A stretch of DNA of 64,000 nucleotides from Pseudomonas sp. CAN1 (lineage in GTDB: Bacteria; Pseudomonadota; Gammaproteobacteria; Pseudomonadales; Pseudomonadaceae): assembly GCF_030462585.1 (NCBI RefSeq), contig NZ_JASMRU010000001.1:417545-481544 (forward strand), in the 5' to 3' direction. Under the pieces are notes generated by a model. That model saw only the letters and a list, made by a program, of their open reading frames with translations, ran no database searches and was not told the origin of the DNA. The translations under genes were made by a program, and so were the position numbers. Within the stretch, counting starts at the first letter, position 1. Each line of letters opens with the position of its first letter. This document shows, piece by piece, positions 1 through 12,498 of the stretch.

Positions 1-279
1 CCTGCCACCGTCAACGCCAGTCTGTTCACCGAAGCCGCCGAGAAGGCCCTTGGCAGCGCCGTGGCGGCTGCCGAGAGCGAAGTGGCCCCGTTGGCCGCGG
101 CTCGCGACTATCGCGCTGCCCTGGCCCGCCTGGCGGCCCTGCGCGCGCCGGTCGATGCCTTCTTCGAGGAAGTGCTGGTCAACGCGGACGACAACGCCGT
201 GAAGGCCAACCGCTACGCGCTGCTGGCCAAGCTGCGCGGGTTGTTCCTCGGCGTCGCCGACATCTCCCTGCTGGGTTGA
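1..279 (+). CDS. glyS: Glycyl-tRNA synthetase beta subunit, C-terminal end (partial)
   Basis: The first reading frame is open from base 1 to the TGA ending at 279, so the gene begins outside the window and only about 92 residues are visible. The piece matches the anticodon-binding tail of the bacterial GlyS beta chain, including the closing pattern with [17 protein letters not shown] and LFLGVADIS. The beta chain pairs with GlyQ in the alpha2beta2 enzyme that charges tRNA-Gly. In P. aeruginosa glyS also lies near gmhB and gyrB, which supports the call. Confidence 0.9.
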   Translation, partial: PATVNASLFTEAAEKALGSAVAAAESEVAPLAAARDYRAALARLAALRAPVDAFFEEVLVNADDNAVKANRYALLAKLRGLFLGVADISLLG

Positions 280-289
280 TGCGCGCCTG

Positions 290-337
290 AAAGCCGGGAG
301 TTCGCAACGGTTCGCCGTGACGGACTCCCGGCTTTTT
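290..337 (+). terminator. Intrinsic terminator after glyS
   Basis: A 12-base arm AAAGCCGGGAGT (290-301) is matched by ACTCCCGGCTTT (324-335), followed by further Ts. It sits 11 bases after the glyS stop, so it should end that transcript before gmhB. Confidence 0.8.
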
Positions 338-379
338 CATTTCCGCCTTTTCCAAAGCGTCTGACTTGTCGAATCAACC

Positions 380-910
380 ATGAAGCTACTGATCCTCGAC
401 CGCGACGGTGTCATCAACCAGGACTCCGACGCCTACATCAAATCCCTCGGCGAGTGGATTCCGATCCCCAGCGCGATCACCGCCATCGCCCGCCTGAGCA
501 AAGCCGGCTGGACCGTGGCCGTGGCCACCAACCAGTCGGGCATCGCCCGCGGCTACTACGACCTCGCCACTCTGGAGAGCATGCACCAGCGCCTGCGCGA
601 GCTAGTGGCGGAGCAGGGCGGTGAACTCGGGGTGGTCGTGTACTGTCCCCATGGTCCCGACGAGGGCTGCGACTGCCGCAAGCCGAAACCCGGTATGCTG
701 CTGCAGATAGCCCGGCACTACGGCGCGGATCTGCGCGGTACCTGGTTCGTTGGCGACAGCCGGGGTGACCTGGACGCCGCGTTGGCCGTCGATTGTCAGC
801 CCGTGTTGGTAATGACCGGCAAGGGCGAGCGAACCCTGACCAAGCCGTTGCCCGAAGGCACGCTGGTATTCGACGATCTGGCGGCAGTAGCCGACCAACT
901 TCTTTCCTGA
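380..910 (+). CDS. gmhB: D-glycero-beta-D-manno-heptose 1,7-bisphosphate 7-phosphatase
   Basis: This cytoplasmic HAD-family phosphatase removes the 7-phosphate from heptose bisphosphate on the way to ADP-heptose for the LPS inner core. The 176-residue length is normal for GmhB. HAD motif I is LDRDGVIN with nucleophile D7 and D9. The zinc site typical of GmhB is visible as CPH...CDC near residues 91-103, and the RKPKPGM segment and GDSRGDLDAA carry the remaining HAD motifs. It is followed 13 bases later by the acyltransferase gene, so both envelope-lipid genes are probably co-transcribed. Confidence 0.93.
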   Translation: MKLLILDRDGVINQDSDAYIKSLGEWIPIPSAITAIARLSKAGWTVAVATNQSGIARGYYDLATLESMHQRLRELVAEQGGELGVVVYCPHGPDEGCDCRKPKPGMLLQIARHYGADLRGTWFVGDSRGDLDAALAVDCQPVLVMTGKGERTLTKPLPEGTLVFDDLAAVADQLLS

Positions 911-923
911 GGACCCATCCCCC

Positions 924-1697
924 ATGTCGATAGTGCAGGCCATCAGAACCGTTCTCTTCTACCTGCTGCTGTCGTCCAGCGCCTTCGTCTGGGGCACCCT
1001 CAGCCTGCTCATCGCGCCCTTCCTGCCGTACCGCGCGCGCTACCGTTTCATCGCCCAGGCCTGGTGCAAGTTCGCCGTCTGGCTGGCTTCCTGGATGGTC
1101 GGCGTACGCTACGAGCTCAAGGGCGTGGAGAACATCCCCGACCAGCCCTGCGTGATCCTCGCCAAACACCAGAGCACCTGGGAGACCTTCTTCCTCACCG
1201 GCTACTTCGAGCCGCTGGCGCTGGTACTCAAGCGCGAGCTGCTGTTCGTGCCCTTCTTCGGCTGGGCCATGGCGCTGCTCAAACCCATCGCCATCAACCG
1301 CGAGCAGCCCAAGGTGGCCCTCAAGCAGATCGCCAAGCAGGGCGACGAGTGCCTGAAGAAAGGCGCGTGGGTGCTGATCTTCCCGGAAGGCACCCGCGTT
1401 CCCACCGGCCAGATCGGCAAGTTCTCCCGCGGCGGTGCCGCCCTGGCGGTCAACGCCAACCTGCCGGTACTGCCGATCGCCCACAACGCCGGGCACTGCT
1501 GGCCGAAGAACGGCTGGGCAAAGTACCCCGGTACCATCCAGGTGGTGATCGGTCCGGCGATGTACGCCGAAGGGGAGGGCGCACGCGCCATCACCGAGCT
1601 CAACCAGCGTGCCGAGAACTGGGTCATCCAGACCCTGCGCGACATGGGTGAGCTGCCGGCGGACGCAACCCCGCAGGCGGTCGCCGAAGCTTCCTGA
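924..1697 (+). CDS. plsC: 1-acyl-sn-glycerol-3-phosphate acyltransferase (PlsC/LptA type)
   Basis: This is a membrane lysophosphatidic acid acyltransferase of the PlsC superfamily, expected to put the second acyl chain on lysophosphatidic acid. It has an N-terminal hydrophobic segment (about residues 9-35). The catalytic HX4D motif is present as HQSTWE, with Glu in place of Asp; I recall the same in the P. aeruginosa homologue PA0005. The FPEGTR substrate-binding motif lies near residue 153. P. fluorescens HdtS belongs to the same group. Length is 257 residues. The gene converges on gyrB with a shared terminator between them. Confidence 0.88.
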   Translation: MSIVQAIRTVLFYLLLSSSAFVWGTLSLLIAPFLPYRARYRFIAQAWCKFAVWLASWMVGVRYELKGVENIPDQPCVILAKHQSTWETFFLTGYFEPLALVLKRELLFVPFFGWAMALLKPIAINREQPKVALKQIAKQGDECLKKGAWVLIFPEGTRVPTGQIGKFSRGGAALAVNANLPVLPIAHNAGHCWPKNGWAKYPGTIQVVIGPAMYAEGEGARAITELNQRAENWVIQTLRDMGELPADATPQAVAEAS

Positions 1698-1718
1698 GGC
1701 GATCTCAGGAACAAAAGA

Positions 1719-1746
1719 AAAGGGCCCCGAAGGGCCCTTTCTTTTT
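1719..1746. terminator. Bidirectional terminator between plsC and gyrB
   Basis: AAAGGGCCC (1719-1727) and GGGCCCTTT (1732-1740) form a 9-bp stem with a CGAA loop. A-rich sequence precedes it and T-rich sequence follows it, so it can work for both converging genes. Confidence 0.8.
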
Positions 1747-1764
1747 GCCTGTAGCTTTCCTGGA

Positions 1765-5288
<3,524 letters not shown>

Positions 5289-5297
5289 CGATACGCG

Positions 5298-6404
5298 TCA
5301 GAGGCGCATCGGCATGACGACGTAGGCGGAATCGTCGTTGTCCGCTTCCTGCACCAGCGCACTGCTGTTGGAGTCGGAGAGGATCATGCGCACCTGCTCG
5401 GTACCCATGACACCCAGGACGTCCAGCAGGTAGCTGACGTTGAAGCCGATTTCCAGGTTGCCGCCGTTGTAGTCGACTTGTACTTCCTCTTCCGCTTCTT
5501 CCTGCTCCGGGTTGTTCGCTTGGATTTTCAGCAGGCCGTTGGAGAGCTGCAGACGGATACCGCGGTACTTCTCGTTCGACAGGATCGCGGTGCGGCTGAA
5601 GGCTTCGCGCAGCACCTGGCGATCACCGATGACCAGCTTGTCGCCGCCCTTGGGCAGCACTCGCTCGTAGTCGGGGAACTTGCCGTCGACCAGCTTGGAG
5701 GTGAAGGTGAACTCGCCGGTGGTGGCACGTATGTGGTGCTGGCCGAGAACGATGGATACTTCGCCGTCCTGCTCGGTGAGCAGACGAGCCAGTTCGAGAA
5801 TGCCCTTGCGCGGCACGATCACCTGGTGGCGATCCTGGGCCTCCGGCACGCCGTTGCTCAGCGAGCACATGGCCAGGCGGTGGCCGTCGGTAGCGACAGC
5901 GCGCAGGGTGCCACCGCCCACTTCCAGCAGCATGCCATTCAGGTAGTAGCGCACATCCTGCTGGGCCATGGCGAAGCTGGTGCGGTCGATCAGGCGACGC
6001 AGCTTGCTCTGCACCAGGCTGAAGGTCAGCGAACCCGGGCCTTCTTCCACGGTGGGGAAGTCATTGGCCGGCAGGGTGGAGAGGGTGAAGCGGCTGCGGC
6101 CAGCCTTCACCAGGAGCTTCTGCTCGTCGACGCGGATATCGATCACGGCATCGCTGGGCAGGCTCTTGCAGATGTCCATCAGCTTGCGCGCCGGCACGGT
6201 GATTTCGCCCGGTTCGGCAGCATCTTCCAGGGCAACACGGCCAACCAGCTCGACTTCCAGGTCGGTACCGGTCAGCGACAGCTGCTGGCCTTCGACGACA
6301 AGCAGGACGTTGGAAAGAACCGGCAGCGTCTGGCGGCGCTCGACAACGCCAGCGACCAGTTGCAGGGGTTTCAACAGAGCTTCGCGTTGAATAGTGAAAT
6401 GCAT
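5298..6404 (-). CDS. dnaN: DNA polymerase III sliding clamp (beta subunit)
   Basis: This 368-residue protein is the ring-shaped processivity clamp that encircles DNA and tethers Pol III and other replication and repair proteins. It begins MHFTIQREALLKPL and ends VVMPMRL, the usual C-terminal clamp tail that lines the peptide-binding pocket. Three similar clamp domains fill the length. It lies 29 bases after dnaA and nine bases before recF, in the usual dnaA operon. Confidence 0.98.
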   Translation of the reverse strand: MHFTIQREALLKPLQLVAGVVERRQTLPVLSNVLLVVEGQQLSLTGTDLEVELVGRVALEDAAEPGEITVPARKLMDICKSLPSDAVIDIRVDEQKLLVKAGRSRFTLSTLPANDFPTVEEGPGSLTFSLVQSKLRRLIDRTSFAMAQQDVRYYLNGMLLEVGGGTLRAVATDGHRLAMCSLSNGVPEAQDRHQVIVPRKGILELARLLTEQDGEVSIVLGQHHIRATTGEFTFTSKLVDGKFPDYERVLPKGGDKLVIGDRQVLREAFSRTAILSNEKYRGIRLQLSNGLLKIQANNPEQEEAEEEVQVDYNGGNLEIGFNVSYLLDVLGVMGTEQVRMILSDSNSSALVQEADNDDSAYVVMPMRL

Positions 6405-6433
6405 GGTCTAGTCCCTTGCCTCGTGAGGCTGCG

Positions 6434-7954
6434 TCAGGTGGTCAGAGTACGCAGCAGGTTCTTGTAGTCCTCGCGGATATCCGCGTCGGATTCCTTGAGT
6501 TGAGCGATCTTACGACAGGCGTGCAGCACCGTGGTGTGATCCCGACCGCCGAAGGCCACACCGATCTCCGGCAGGCTGTGGTTGGTCAGCTCCTTGGAGA
6601 GTGCCATGGCGACCTGACGCGGACGTGCCACCGAGCGCGAGCGGCGCTTGGACAGCAGGTCGGCGATCTTGATCTTGTAGTACTCGGCGACGGTGCGCTG
6701 GATGTTGTCGATGCTGACCAGCTTGTCCTGCAGGGCCAGCAGGTCCTTCAGCGACTCGCGGATCAGCTCGATGGTGATCGGCCGGCCCATGAAGTGGGAG
6801 TGGGCGATTACGCGCTTGAGCGCACCTTCCAGCTCACGCACGTTGGAGCGAATGCGCTGGGCGATGAAGAACGCCGCGTCGTGCGGCAGCTCGACCTTGG
6901 CCTGCTCGGCCTTCTTCATCAGGATCGCCACGCGGGTTTCCAGCTCCGGCGGCTCCACGGCCACCGTCAGGCCCCAGCCGAAGCGCGATTTCAGGCGTTC
7001 TTCCAGGCCTTCGATTTCCTTCGGATAGCGGTCACTGGTCAGGATGACCTGCTGGCCGCCTTCGAGAAGGGCGTTGAAGGTGTGGAAGAACTCTTCCTGG
7101 GAACGCTCCTTGCGGGCGAAGAACTGGATATCGTCGATCAGCAGCGCGTCCACCGAGCGGTAGAAGCGCTTGAATTCATTGATGGCGTTCAGCTGCAGAG
7201 CTTTCACCATGTCCGCGACGAAGCGCTCCGAGTGCAGGTACACGACCTTGGCATTCGGGTTCTTCTTCAACAGATGGTTACCCACAGCGTGCATCAGGTG
7301 GGTTTTACCCAGGCCGACGCCACCATAAAGGAACAGCGGGTTGTAGCCGTGCTTGAGGTTGTCCGCCACCTGCCAGGCAGCCGCGCGGGCCAGCTGGTTG
7401 GATTTGCCTTCGACGAAGTTCTCGAAGGTGAAGGTGCGGTTGAGGTAGCTGGTGTGCTTGAGCGCACCTTCTACCTGCACGTTGCGCTCGGTGCGCACGG
7501 CAGCTGCCGGCATGGCCGCGGCCAGCGGATCGATACCCGGGCTGGATTCATCGAGGTCGGTAATAGTCTGCACGGGCGCGGCCTGGATCGGCTGCGGCTC
7601 GGGCACAGGCTGTACGACCGGAGCCGCGACAGGCGCAGCAACCGCGGCGGGAGCCGGCTGGACATAGACCTGGGGCGTCGGCACGAGGGCAGGGCGCGGC
7701 GTGCGGCTGCGGCGGCTGCCAATCAGCAGCGAGATAGCCGGAAGCTGGCCGTTGCCGCGCTCGCTGAGCAGCTCGAGCATGCGGCCCATGTATTTCTCGT
7801 TGACCCAGTCGAGTACGAAGCGGTTGGGTGCGTAGACGCGCAGCTCCTCACCCTCGGCCTCGACCTGCAGAGGTCGAATCCAGGTGTTGAATTGCTGGGA
7901 CGGCAGCTCGTCGCGCAGAAGCTCCACGCACTGCTGCCAAAGTTCCACGGACAC
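6434..7954 (-). CDS. dnaA: Chromosomal replication initiator DnaA
   Basis: DnaA is the AAA+ initiator that binds DnaA boxes at oriC and opens the duplex. The 506-residue protein has N-terminal domain I ([12 protein letters not shown]), a Pro/Ala-rich linker of roughly residues 85-170, Walker [10 protein letters not shown] near 213, Walker [10 protein letters not shown], and the C-terminal DNA-binding domain IV with [11 protein letters not shown]. The start is GTG, chosen because the P. aeruginosa protein starts at the same point and a GGGGGA ribosome binding site precedes it. A DnaA box overlaps its likely promoter, which suggests autoregulation. Confidence 0.98.
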   Translation of the reverse strand: MSVELWQQCVELLRDELPSQQFNTWIRPLQVEAEGEELRVYAPNRFVLDWVNEKYMGRMLELLSERGNGQLPAISLLIGSRRSRTPRPALVPTPQVYVQPAPAAVAAPVAAPVVQPVPEPQPIQAAPVQTITDLDESSPGIDPLAAAMPAAAVRTERNVQVEGALKHTSYLNRTFTFENFVEGKSNQLARAAAWQVADNLKHGYNPLFLYGGVGLGKTHLMHAVGNHLLKKNPNAKVVYLHSERFVADMVKALQLNAINEFKRFYRSVDALLIDDIQFFARKERSQEEFFHTFNALLEGGQQVILTSDRYPKEIEGLEERLKSRFGWGLTVAVEPPELETRVAILMKKAEQAKVELPHDAAFFIAQRIRSNVRELEGALKRVIAHSHFMGRPITIELIRESLKDLLALQDKLVSIDNIQRTVAEYYKIKIADLLSKRRSRSVARPRQVAMALSKELTNHSLPEIGVAFGGRDHTTVLHACRKIAQLKESDADIREDYKNLLRTLTT

Positions 7955-8386
7955 GGATATCCCCCAAAAGAAGTCGCAAAGCGAAACAGACGGCTATTGT
8001 ATCCCCGCCAGACCAACTTATCCACAGTTAAGCGCGCCGGGATACAAGCAAAATCAAGGTGTTAATGATTTTACCGGTGGTCGGCGAATAGCGCCGTGAG
8101 CCTTGTGGATAACAGCTGGATGGGGCAGGGGACTACTCTGCGGATGAACCTGTGGAAATAACGCCTGTGGAAAATCCGGCGATTCATACCCAGCTTTCCA
8201 ACCGGCACCGCACAGGCCACCCACGCTTTCCCGACAGGGTTATCATTACGTGAGACGAAACAATGGCGCCGCCTGCAGCAGGTTATCCACAGAGGTGGCC
8301 GCGCCTAATCACAATCACAGCTTCAATCTTTTAAGAAAGAGATTTCCTCCCTTTCTATTCATTTTGTATCCGCCTCTGGTTGGAAA
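7955..8386. other. oriC: Origin of replication oriC (dnaA-rpmH intergenic region)
   Basis: The dnaA-rpmH gap holds three perfect DnaA boxes: TTATCCACA at 8018-8026 and 8283-8291, and the reverse at 8104-8112. Weaker TGTGGAAA-type sites lie at 8151 and 8166. To the right is an AT-rich stretch (about 8325-8370) with TTAAGAAAG and pyrimidine-rich T tracts, a good candidate for the unwinding element. Position between dnaA and rpmH is the classical Pseudomonas oriC location. Boundaries are approximate. Confidence 0.93.
7996..8024 (-). promoter_or_regulatory. Probable dnaA promoter overlapped by a DnaA box
   Basis: On the minus strand a -10-like TACAAT (7996-8001) follows, at 17-base spacing, a weak -35-like TGGATA (8019-8024). 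The -35 is part of the perfect DnaA box at 8018-8026. The -35 match is poor, so the promoter is an inference from position and the good -10. Confidence 0.45.
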
Positions 8387-8415
8387 TTGACCTGCACCGC
8401 CGATTTCACTAGAAT
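8387..8415 (+). promoter_or_regulatory. Sigma-70 promoter for rpmH-rnpA
   Basis: TTGACC (8387-8392) and TAGAAT (8410-8415) are separated by exactly 17 bases, about 60 bases before the rpmH start. This is a strong match for a housekeeping promoter, as expected for a ribosomal protein gene. Confidence 0.75.
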
Positions 8416-8475
8416 CGCCGGTCTCTTTAAACGGGGTCACTGCGACCTCATGTCGTCAAACCCAGGTACCGAATC

Positions 8476-8610
8476 ATGAAACGTACTTTCCAACCCAGCA
8501 CCCTCAAGCGCGCTCGCGTGCACGGCTTCCGCGCTCGCATGGCCACCAAGAACGGTCGTCAGGTTCTGTCGCGTCGTCGCGCCAAGGGCCGTAAGCGTCT
8601 GACCGTCTGA
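8476..8610 (+). CDS. rpmH: 50S ribosomal protein L34
   Basis: A 44-residue basic protein, [19 protein letters not shown] and onward, ending GRKRLTV; it matches L34 end to end. L34 is a small component of the large ribosomal subunit. It is the first gene rightward of oriC and precedes rnpA by 14 bases, the conserved bacterial order rpmH-rnpA-yidD-yidC-mnmE. Confidence 0.98.
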
Positions 8611-8624
8611 TTTGTCTGACGCAG

Positions 8625-9032
8625 GTGGTGAGTCGAGATTTCAGCCGGGATAAACGTCTACTGACAGCCCGGCAATTCACAGCAGTCTTCGACTCCCCCA
8701 CCTCCAAGGTCCCCGGCAAGCACATCCTGCTGCTGGCGCGCGAAAACGGTCTCGATCATCCCCGTCTGGGTCTGGTGATCGGCAAGAAGAACGTCAAGCT
8801 CGCCGTCGAACGCAACCGCCTCAAACGCCTTCTCCGTGAATCCTTCCGCCACCACCAGCAGAAGCTGGCCGGCCTGGACATCGTGGTGATCGCGCGCAAG
8901 GGCCTCGGCGATCTGGAGAATGAAGAACTGCACCAGCAGTTCGGCAAACTCTGGAAGCGCTTGTTGCGCAATCGGCCCAGCCCGGAACCTTCGACAGAAT
9001 CTCCGGGAGTGGCCGACAGTTCCCATGCGTAG
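8625..9032 (+). CDS. rnpA: Ribonuclease P protein component
   Basis: The basic protein subunit of RNase P, which helps the catalytic RNA trim the 5' leader of pre-tRNA. The family signature [13 protein letters not shown] is near residue 66. The 135-residue length is typical. Two GTG codons are adjacent at the start; the first (8625) gives MVSRDF, as I recall for the P. aeruginosa protein. Its 3' end overlaps yidD by eight bases. Confidence 0.95.
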   Translation: MVSRDFSRDKRLLTARQFTAVFDSPTSKVPGKHILLLARENGLDHPRLGLVIGKKNVKLAVERNRLKRLLRESFRHHQQKLAGLDIVVIARKGLGDLENEELHQQFGKLWKRLLRNRPSPEPSTESPGVADSSHA

Positions 9033-9273
9033 ACTGGCGCTGTTACTGATCCAGTTTTACCGCTACGCCATCAGTCCCATGATGGGCAGGCACTGTCGTT
9101 TCTACCCCAGCTGTTCCTGCTACGCGCAGGAGGCCATTGAAACCCATGGCTTCCTGCGTGGTGGCTGGCTGGCCGCTCGTCGCCTAGGCCGCTGCCACCC
9201 CTGGCATCCCGGTGGCTACGACCCGGTCCCGCCAGATCCTTCCAAGCCCGCCCCTTCCTCGACGGCCGAGTAA
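9025..9273 (+). CDS. yidD: Membrane protein insertion efficiency factor YidD
   Basis: A small (82 residues) inner-membrane-associated protein that assists YidC-dependent membrane insertion. The family core [17 protein letters not shown] and the downstream [13 protein letters not shown] are intact. The ATG at 9025 was chosen over an upstream in-frame start because family members begin [18 protein letters not shown]. It overlaps rnpA by eight bases and sits two bases before yidC, so the three are probably translated from one mRNA. Confidence 0.95.
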   Translation: MRRLALLLIQFYRYAISPMMGRHCRFYPSCSCYAQEAIETHGFLRGGWLAARRLGRCHPWHPGGYDPVPPDPSKPAPSSTAE

Positions 9274-9275
9274 CC

Positions 9276-11024
9276 ATGGACATCAAACGTTCAATCCTAT
9301 TCGTCGCCCTGGCAATCGTGTCCTACGCACTGGTCCTCCAGTGGAACAAGGACTATGGCCAGCCCGAACTGCCAGCGCAGACCGCGACCTTCAACCAGAA
9401 CGAAGGCCTGCCGGATACTTCCGTGCCTGCCGGCAGCGCGAACAACGGCGACGTACCGACCGCCCAGAATGCCCAGGCGACCCTGCCCACCGAGCAGAAG
9501 CCGGCGGCGGTCAGCGACCAGCTGATCCGCGTGAAGACCGACGTCCTCGACCTGTACATCGACCCGCGCGGCGGCGACGTGGTGAAACTGGGCCTGACCC
9601 AGTACCCGCTGCGCCAGGATCGCCCGGACGTGCCGTTCCCGCTGTTCGAGCGTGACCAGCAGCGTACCTACCTGGCCCAGAGCGGCCTGACCGGCGCCAA
9701 CGGCCCGGACGCCGCTGCCAGCGGTCGCCCGCTGTACGCCAGCGCCAAGCCGAGCTACGAGCTGGCTGACGGCCAGGACCAGATGACCGTCGACCTGACT
9801 TATGCACAGGATGGCGTCAACTACATCAAGCGCTTCACCCTGCACCGCGGCCTGAAAGGCGACTGCACCGACAAGGAACGCGCGCAGAAGAAGCTCGAGT
9901 GCATCAACCCCAATGCCTATCAGGTCGGCGTCAGCTACCTGATCGACAACCAGAGCGACAAACCCTGGACCGCCTCGCTGTTCGCCCAGCTCAAGCGCGA
10001 TGCCAGCGTCGACCCGTCCTCCACCACCGCTACCGGCGTGTCGACCTACCTCGGCGCCGCGGTCTGGACTCCTGAAAAGCCCTACGTGAAAGTGTCCATG
10101 AAGGACATGGACAAGGAGCAGTTCAAGGAAACCGTCCAGGGCGGCTGGGTAGCCTGGCTGCAGCACTACTTCGTCACTGCCTGGGTTCCCGCCAGCGGCG
10201 ACACCCACAACGTGCTGACCCGCAAGGACGCCCAGGGCAACTACATCGTCGGCTTCACCGGTCCGAACATCACCGTCGCGCCGGGCGCCAAGGGCGAAAC
10301 CAGCATGACCCTGTATGCCGGTCCCAAGCTGCAGAAGTACCTGGGCGAGCTGTCCAAGGGCCTGGAGCTGACCGTCGACTACGGCCCGCTGTGGTTCATC
10401 GCCCAGCCGATCTTCTGGCTGCTGCAACATATCCACAACCTGGTGGGTAACTGGGGCTGGTCGATCATCTTCCTGACCATCGTCATCAAACTGGCCTTCT
10501 TCCCGCTGTCCGCCGCCAGCTACCGCTCCATGGCCCGCATGCGCGCCGTGTCGCCGAAACTGGCTGCTCTGAAGGAACAGCATGGCGATGATCGCCAGAA
10601 GATGTCCCAGGCGATGATGGAGCTGTACAAGAAGGAGAAGATCAATCCGCTGGGCGGCTGCCTGCCGATCCTGGTGCAGATGCCGGTCTTCCTCTCCCTG
10701 TACTGGGTACTCCTGGAAAGCGTCGAGATGCGCCAGGCCCCGTGGCTGGGCTGGATCGTCGACCTGTCGGTGAAGGATCCGTTCTTCATCCTGCCGATCA
10801 TCATGGGCGCCACCATGCTGGTTCAGCAGATGCTCAACCCGACTCCGCCGGACCCCATGCAGGCCAAGGTGATGAAGCTGATGCCGATCATCTTCACCTT
10901 CTTCTTCCTGTGGTTCCCGGCCGGCCTGGTGCTGTACTGGGTTGTGAACAACTGCCTGTCCATCGCACAGCAGTGGTACATTACCCGCCGGATCGAAGCG
11001 GCGTCGAAGAAGGCTTCTGCCTGA
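9276..11024 (+). CDS. yidC: Membrane protein insertase YidC
   Basis: YidC inserts and folds inner-membrane proteins, alone or with SecYEG. The 582-residue product has the Gram-negative layout: an N-terminal transmembrane segment (MDIKRSILFVALAIVSYALVL), a large periplasmic domain of about residues 30-360, and a C-terminal five-helix core containing NWGWSIIFLTIVIKL and the hydrophilic-groove region. It ends with a basic tail. An intrinsic terminator follows. Confidence 0.97.
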   Translation: MDIKRSILFVALAIVSYALVLQWNKDYGQPELPAQTATFNQNEGLPDTSVPAGSANNGDVPTAQNAQATLPTEQKPAAVSDQLIRVKTDVLDLYIDPRGGDVVKLGLTQYPLRQDRPDVPFPLFERDQQRTYLAQSGLTGANGPDAAASGRPLYASAKPSYELADGQDQMTVDLTYAQDGVNYIKRFTLHRGLKGDCTDKERAQKKLECINPNAYQVGVSYLIDNQSDKPWTASLFAQLKRDASVDPSSTTATGVSTYLGAAVWTPEKPYVKVSMKDMDKEQFKETVQGGWVAWLQHYFVTAWVPASGDTHNVLTRKDAQGNYIVGFTGPNITVAPGAKGETSMTLYAGPKLQKYLGELSKGLELTVDYGPLWFIAQPIFWLLQHIHNLVGNWGWSIIFLTIVIKLAFFPLSAASYRSMARMRAVSPKLAALKEQHGDDRQKMSQAMMELYKKEKINPLGGCLPILVQMPVFLSLYWVLLESVEMRQAPWLGWIVDLSVKDPFFILPIIMGATMLVQQMLNPTPPDPMQAKVMKLMPIIFTFFFLWFPAGLVLYWVVNNCLSIAQQWYITRRIEAASKKASA

Positions 11025-11050
11025 TAGCGACAGCACCTCCGATTGACAAG

Positions 11051-11072
11051 ACGCCCCCTCGTGGGGCGTTTT
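11051..11072 (+). terminator. Intrinsic terminator after yidC
   Basis: ACGCCCC (11051-11057) pairs with GGGGCGT (11063-11069) over a five-base loop and runs into TTTT. A perfect DnaA box (11077-11085) follows within five bases. Confidence 0.7.
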
Positions 11073-11130
11073 GCTATGTGGATAACTCTGCTTTTCCGCA
11101 AGCCCGCCACACAACCGCGAGACCGCCGCC

Positions 11131-12498
11131 ATGAATGCAGCCCGTGAAACCATCGCCGCCGTCGCCACCGCCCAGGGCCGTGGTGGGGTGGGCATCGTCC
11201 GCGTCTCCGGCCCGCGTGCGCGCGCCATGGCCATCACCCTCAGCGGCCGCGAGCCACAGCCGCGCTACGCGCACTACGGGCCGTTCCACGCCGATGATGG
11301 CGACGTCATCGACGAAGGCCTGCTGCTGTTCTTCCCCGGGCCGAACTCCTTCACCGGCGAAGACGTACTGGAACTGCAGGGCCACGGCGGCCCGGTAGTG
11401 ATGGACATGTTGCTGCAGCGCTGCCTGGAACTGGGTGCACGCCAGGCCCGCCCGGGTGAGTTCAGCGAACGCGCCTTTCTCAACGACAAGCTCGACCTGG
11501 CCCAGGCCGAGGCCATTGCCGACCTGATCGAGGCCAGCTCGGCACAGGCCGCGCGCAATGCCGTGCGTTCGCTGCAGGGCGAGTTTTCCAAGCGTGTGCA
11601 TAACCTCACCGACCAACTGATCGGCCTGCGCATGTATGTCGAAGCCGCCATCGACTTCCCGGAAGAGGAAATCGACTTCCTTGCCGATGGCCACGTCCTC
11701 TCGCAGCTGGACGCGGTGCGCGCCGAACTGGCCGCGGTGCTGCGCGAAGCGGGCCAGGGCGCCCTGCTGCGCGACGGTATGACGGTGGTGATAGCCGGAC
11801 GCCCCAACGCCGGCAAATCGAGCCTGCTGAACGCCCTGGCGGGGCGCGAGGCGGCCATCGTCACCGACATCGCCGGAACCACCCGCGATGTCCTGCGCGA
11901 ACATATCCACATCGACGGCATGCCGCTGCACATCATCGACACCGCCGGCCTGCGCAGCACCGATGATCATGTGGAAAAGATCGGCGTGGAACGCGCGCTG
12001 AAGGCAATCAACGAAGCGGACCGCGTGTTGCTGGTGGTCGACTCCACAGCACCGGAAGCCAGCGATCCCTTTGCGCTGTGGCCGGAGTTCCTCGACAGCC
12101 GTCCAGACCCGGCGCACGTCACCCTGATCCGCAACAAGGCAGATTTATCCACAGAGAATATCGGCCTGGAAGAAAGCGCTGACGGCCACGTCACCATTAC
12201 GCTCTCCGCCCGCTCGGGCAATGGCCTGGAACTGCTGCGCGAGCACCTGAAGGCCTGCATGGGCTTCGAACAGACCGCCGAGAGCAGCTTCAGTGCCCGC
12301 CGGCGCCACCTGGAGGCCTTGCGCCTGGCTGACGACAGCCTCGAGCACGGCCGCGCACAACTCACCCTGAGCGGCGCAGGCGAATTGCTGGCCGAAGACC
12401 TGCGCCAGGCCCAGCAGGCCCTGGGCGAGATTACCGGGGCCTTTACGCCGGACGATCTGCTGGGGCGCATCTTCTCCAGCTTCTGCATCGGCAAGTGA
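11131..12498 (+). CDS. mnmE: tRNA modification GTPase MnmE
   Basis: With MnmG this GTPase makes the 5-carboxymethylaminomethyl group on wobble U34 of several tRNAs. The 455-residue protein has the N-terminal formyl-THF binding domain ([11 protein letters not shown]), a G domain with GRPNAGKSS near 220, DTAGLR, NKAD, and the invariant C-terminal CIGK with its essential Cys. The gene contains a DnaA box at 12145. It is followed by a long DnaA-box-rich gap and then by its partner mnmG. Confidence 0.97.
   Translation: MNAARETIAAVATAQGRGGVGIVRVSGPRARAMAITLSGREPQPRYAHYGPFHADDGDVIDEGLLLFFPGPNSFTGEDVLELQGHGGPVVMDMLLQRCLELGARQARPGEFSERAFLNDKLDLAQAEAIADLIEASSAQAARNAVRSLQGEFSKRVHNLTDQLIGLRMYVEAAIDFPEEEIDFLADGHVLSQLDAVRAELAAVLREAGQGALLRDGMTVVIAGRPNAGKSSLLNALAGREAAIVTDIAGTTRDVLREHIHIDGMPLHIIDTAGLRSTDDHVEKIGVERALKAINEADRVLLVVDSTAPEASDPFALWPEFLDSRPDPAHVTLIRNKADLSTENIGLEESADGHVTITLSARSGNGLELLREHLKACMGFEQTAESSFSARRRHLEALRLADDSLEHGRAQLTLSGAGELLAEDLRQAQQALGEITGAFTPDDLLGRIFSSFCIGK

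Noticed and set aside
7940..7960. Possible third parS at the dnaA start (GTTCCACGGAC)
   Set aside because: Only half of the palindrome is present.
9297..11237. A 646-codon minus-strand frame opposite yidC
   Set aside because: Antisense shadow of yidC with a His/Gln/Ala-rich random composition.
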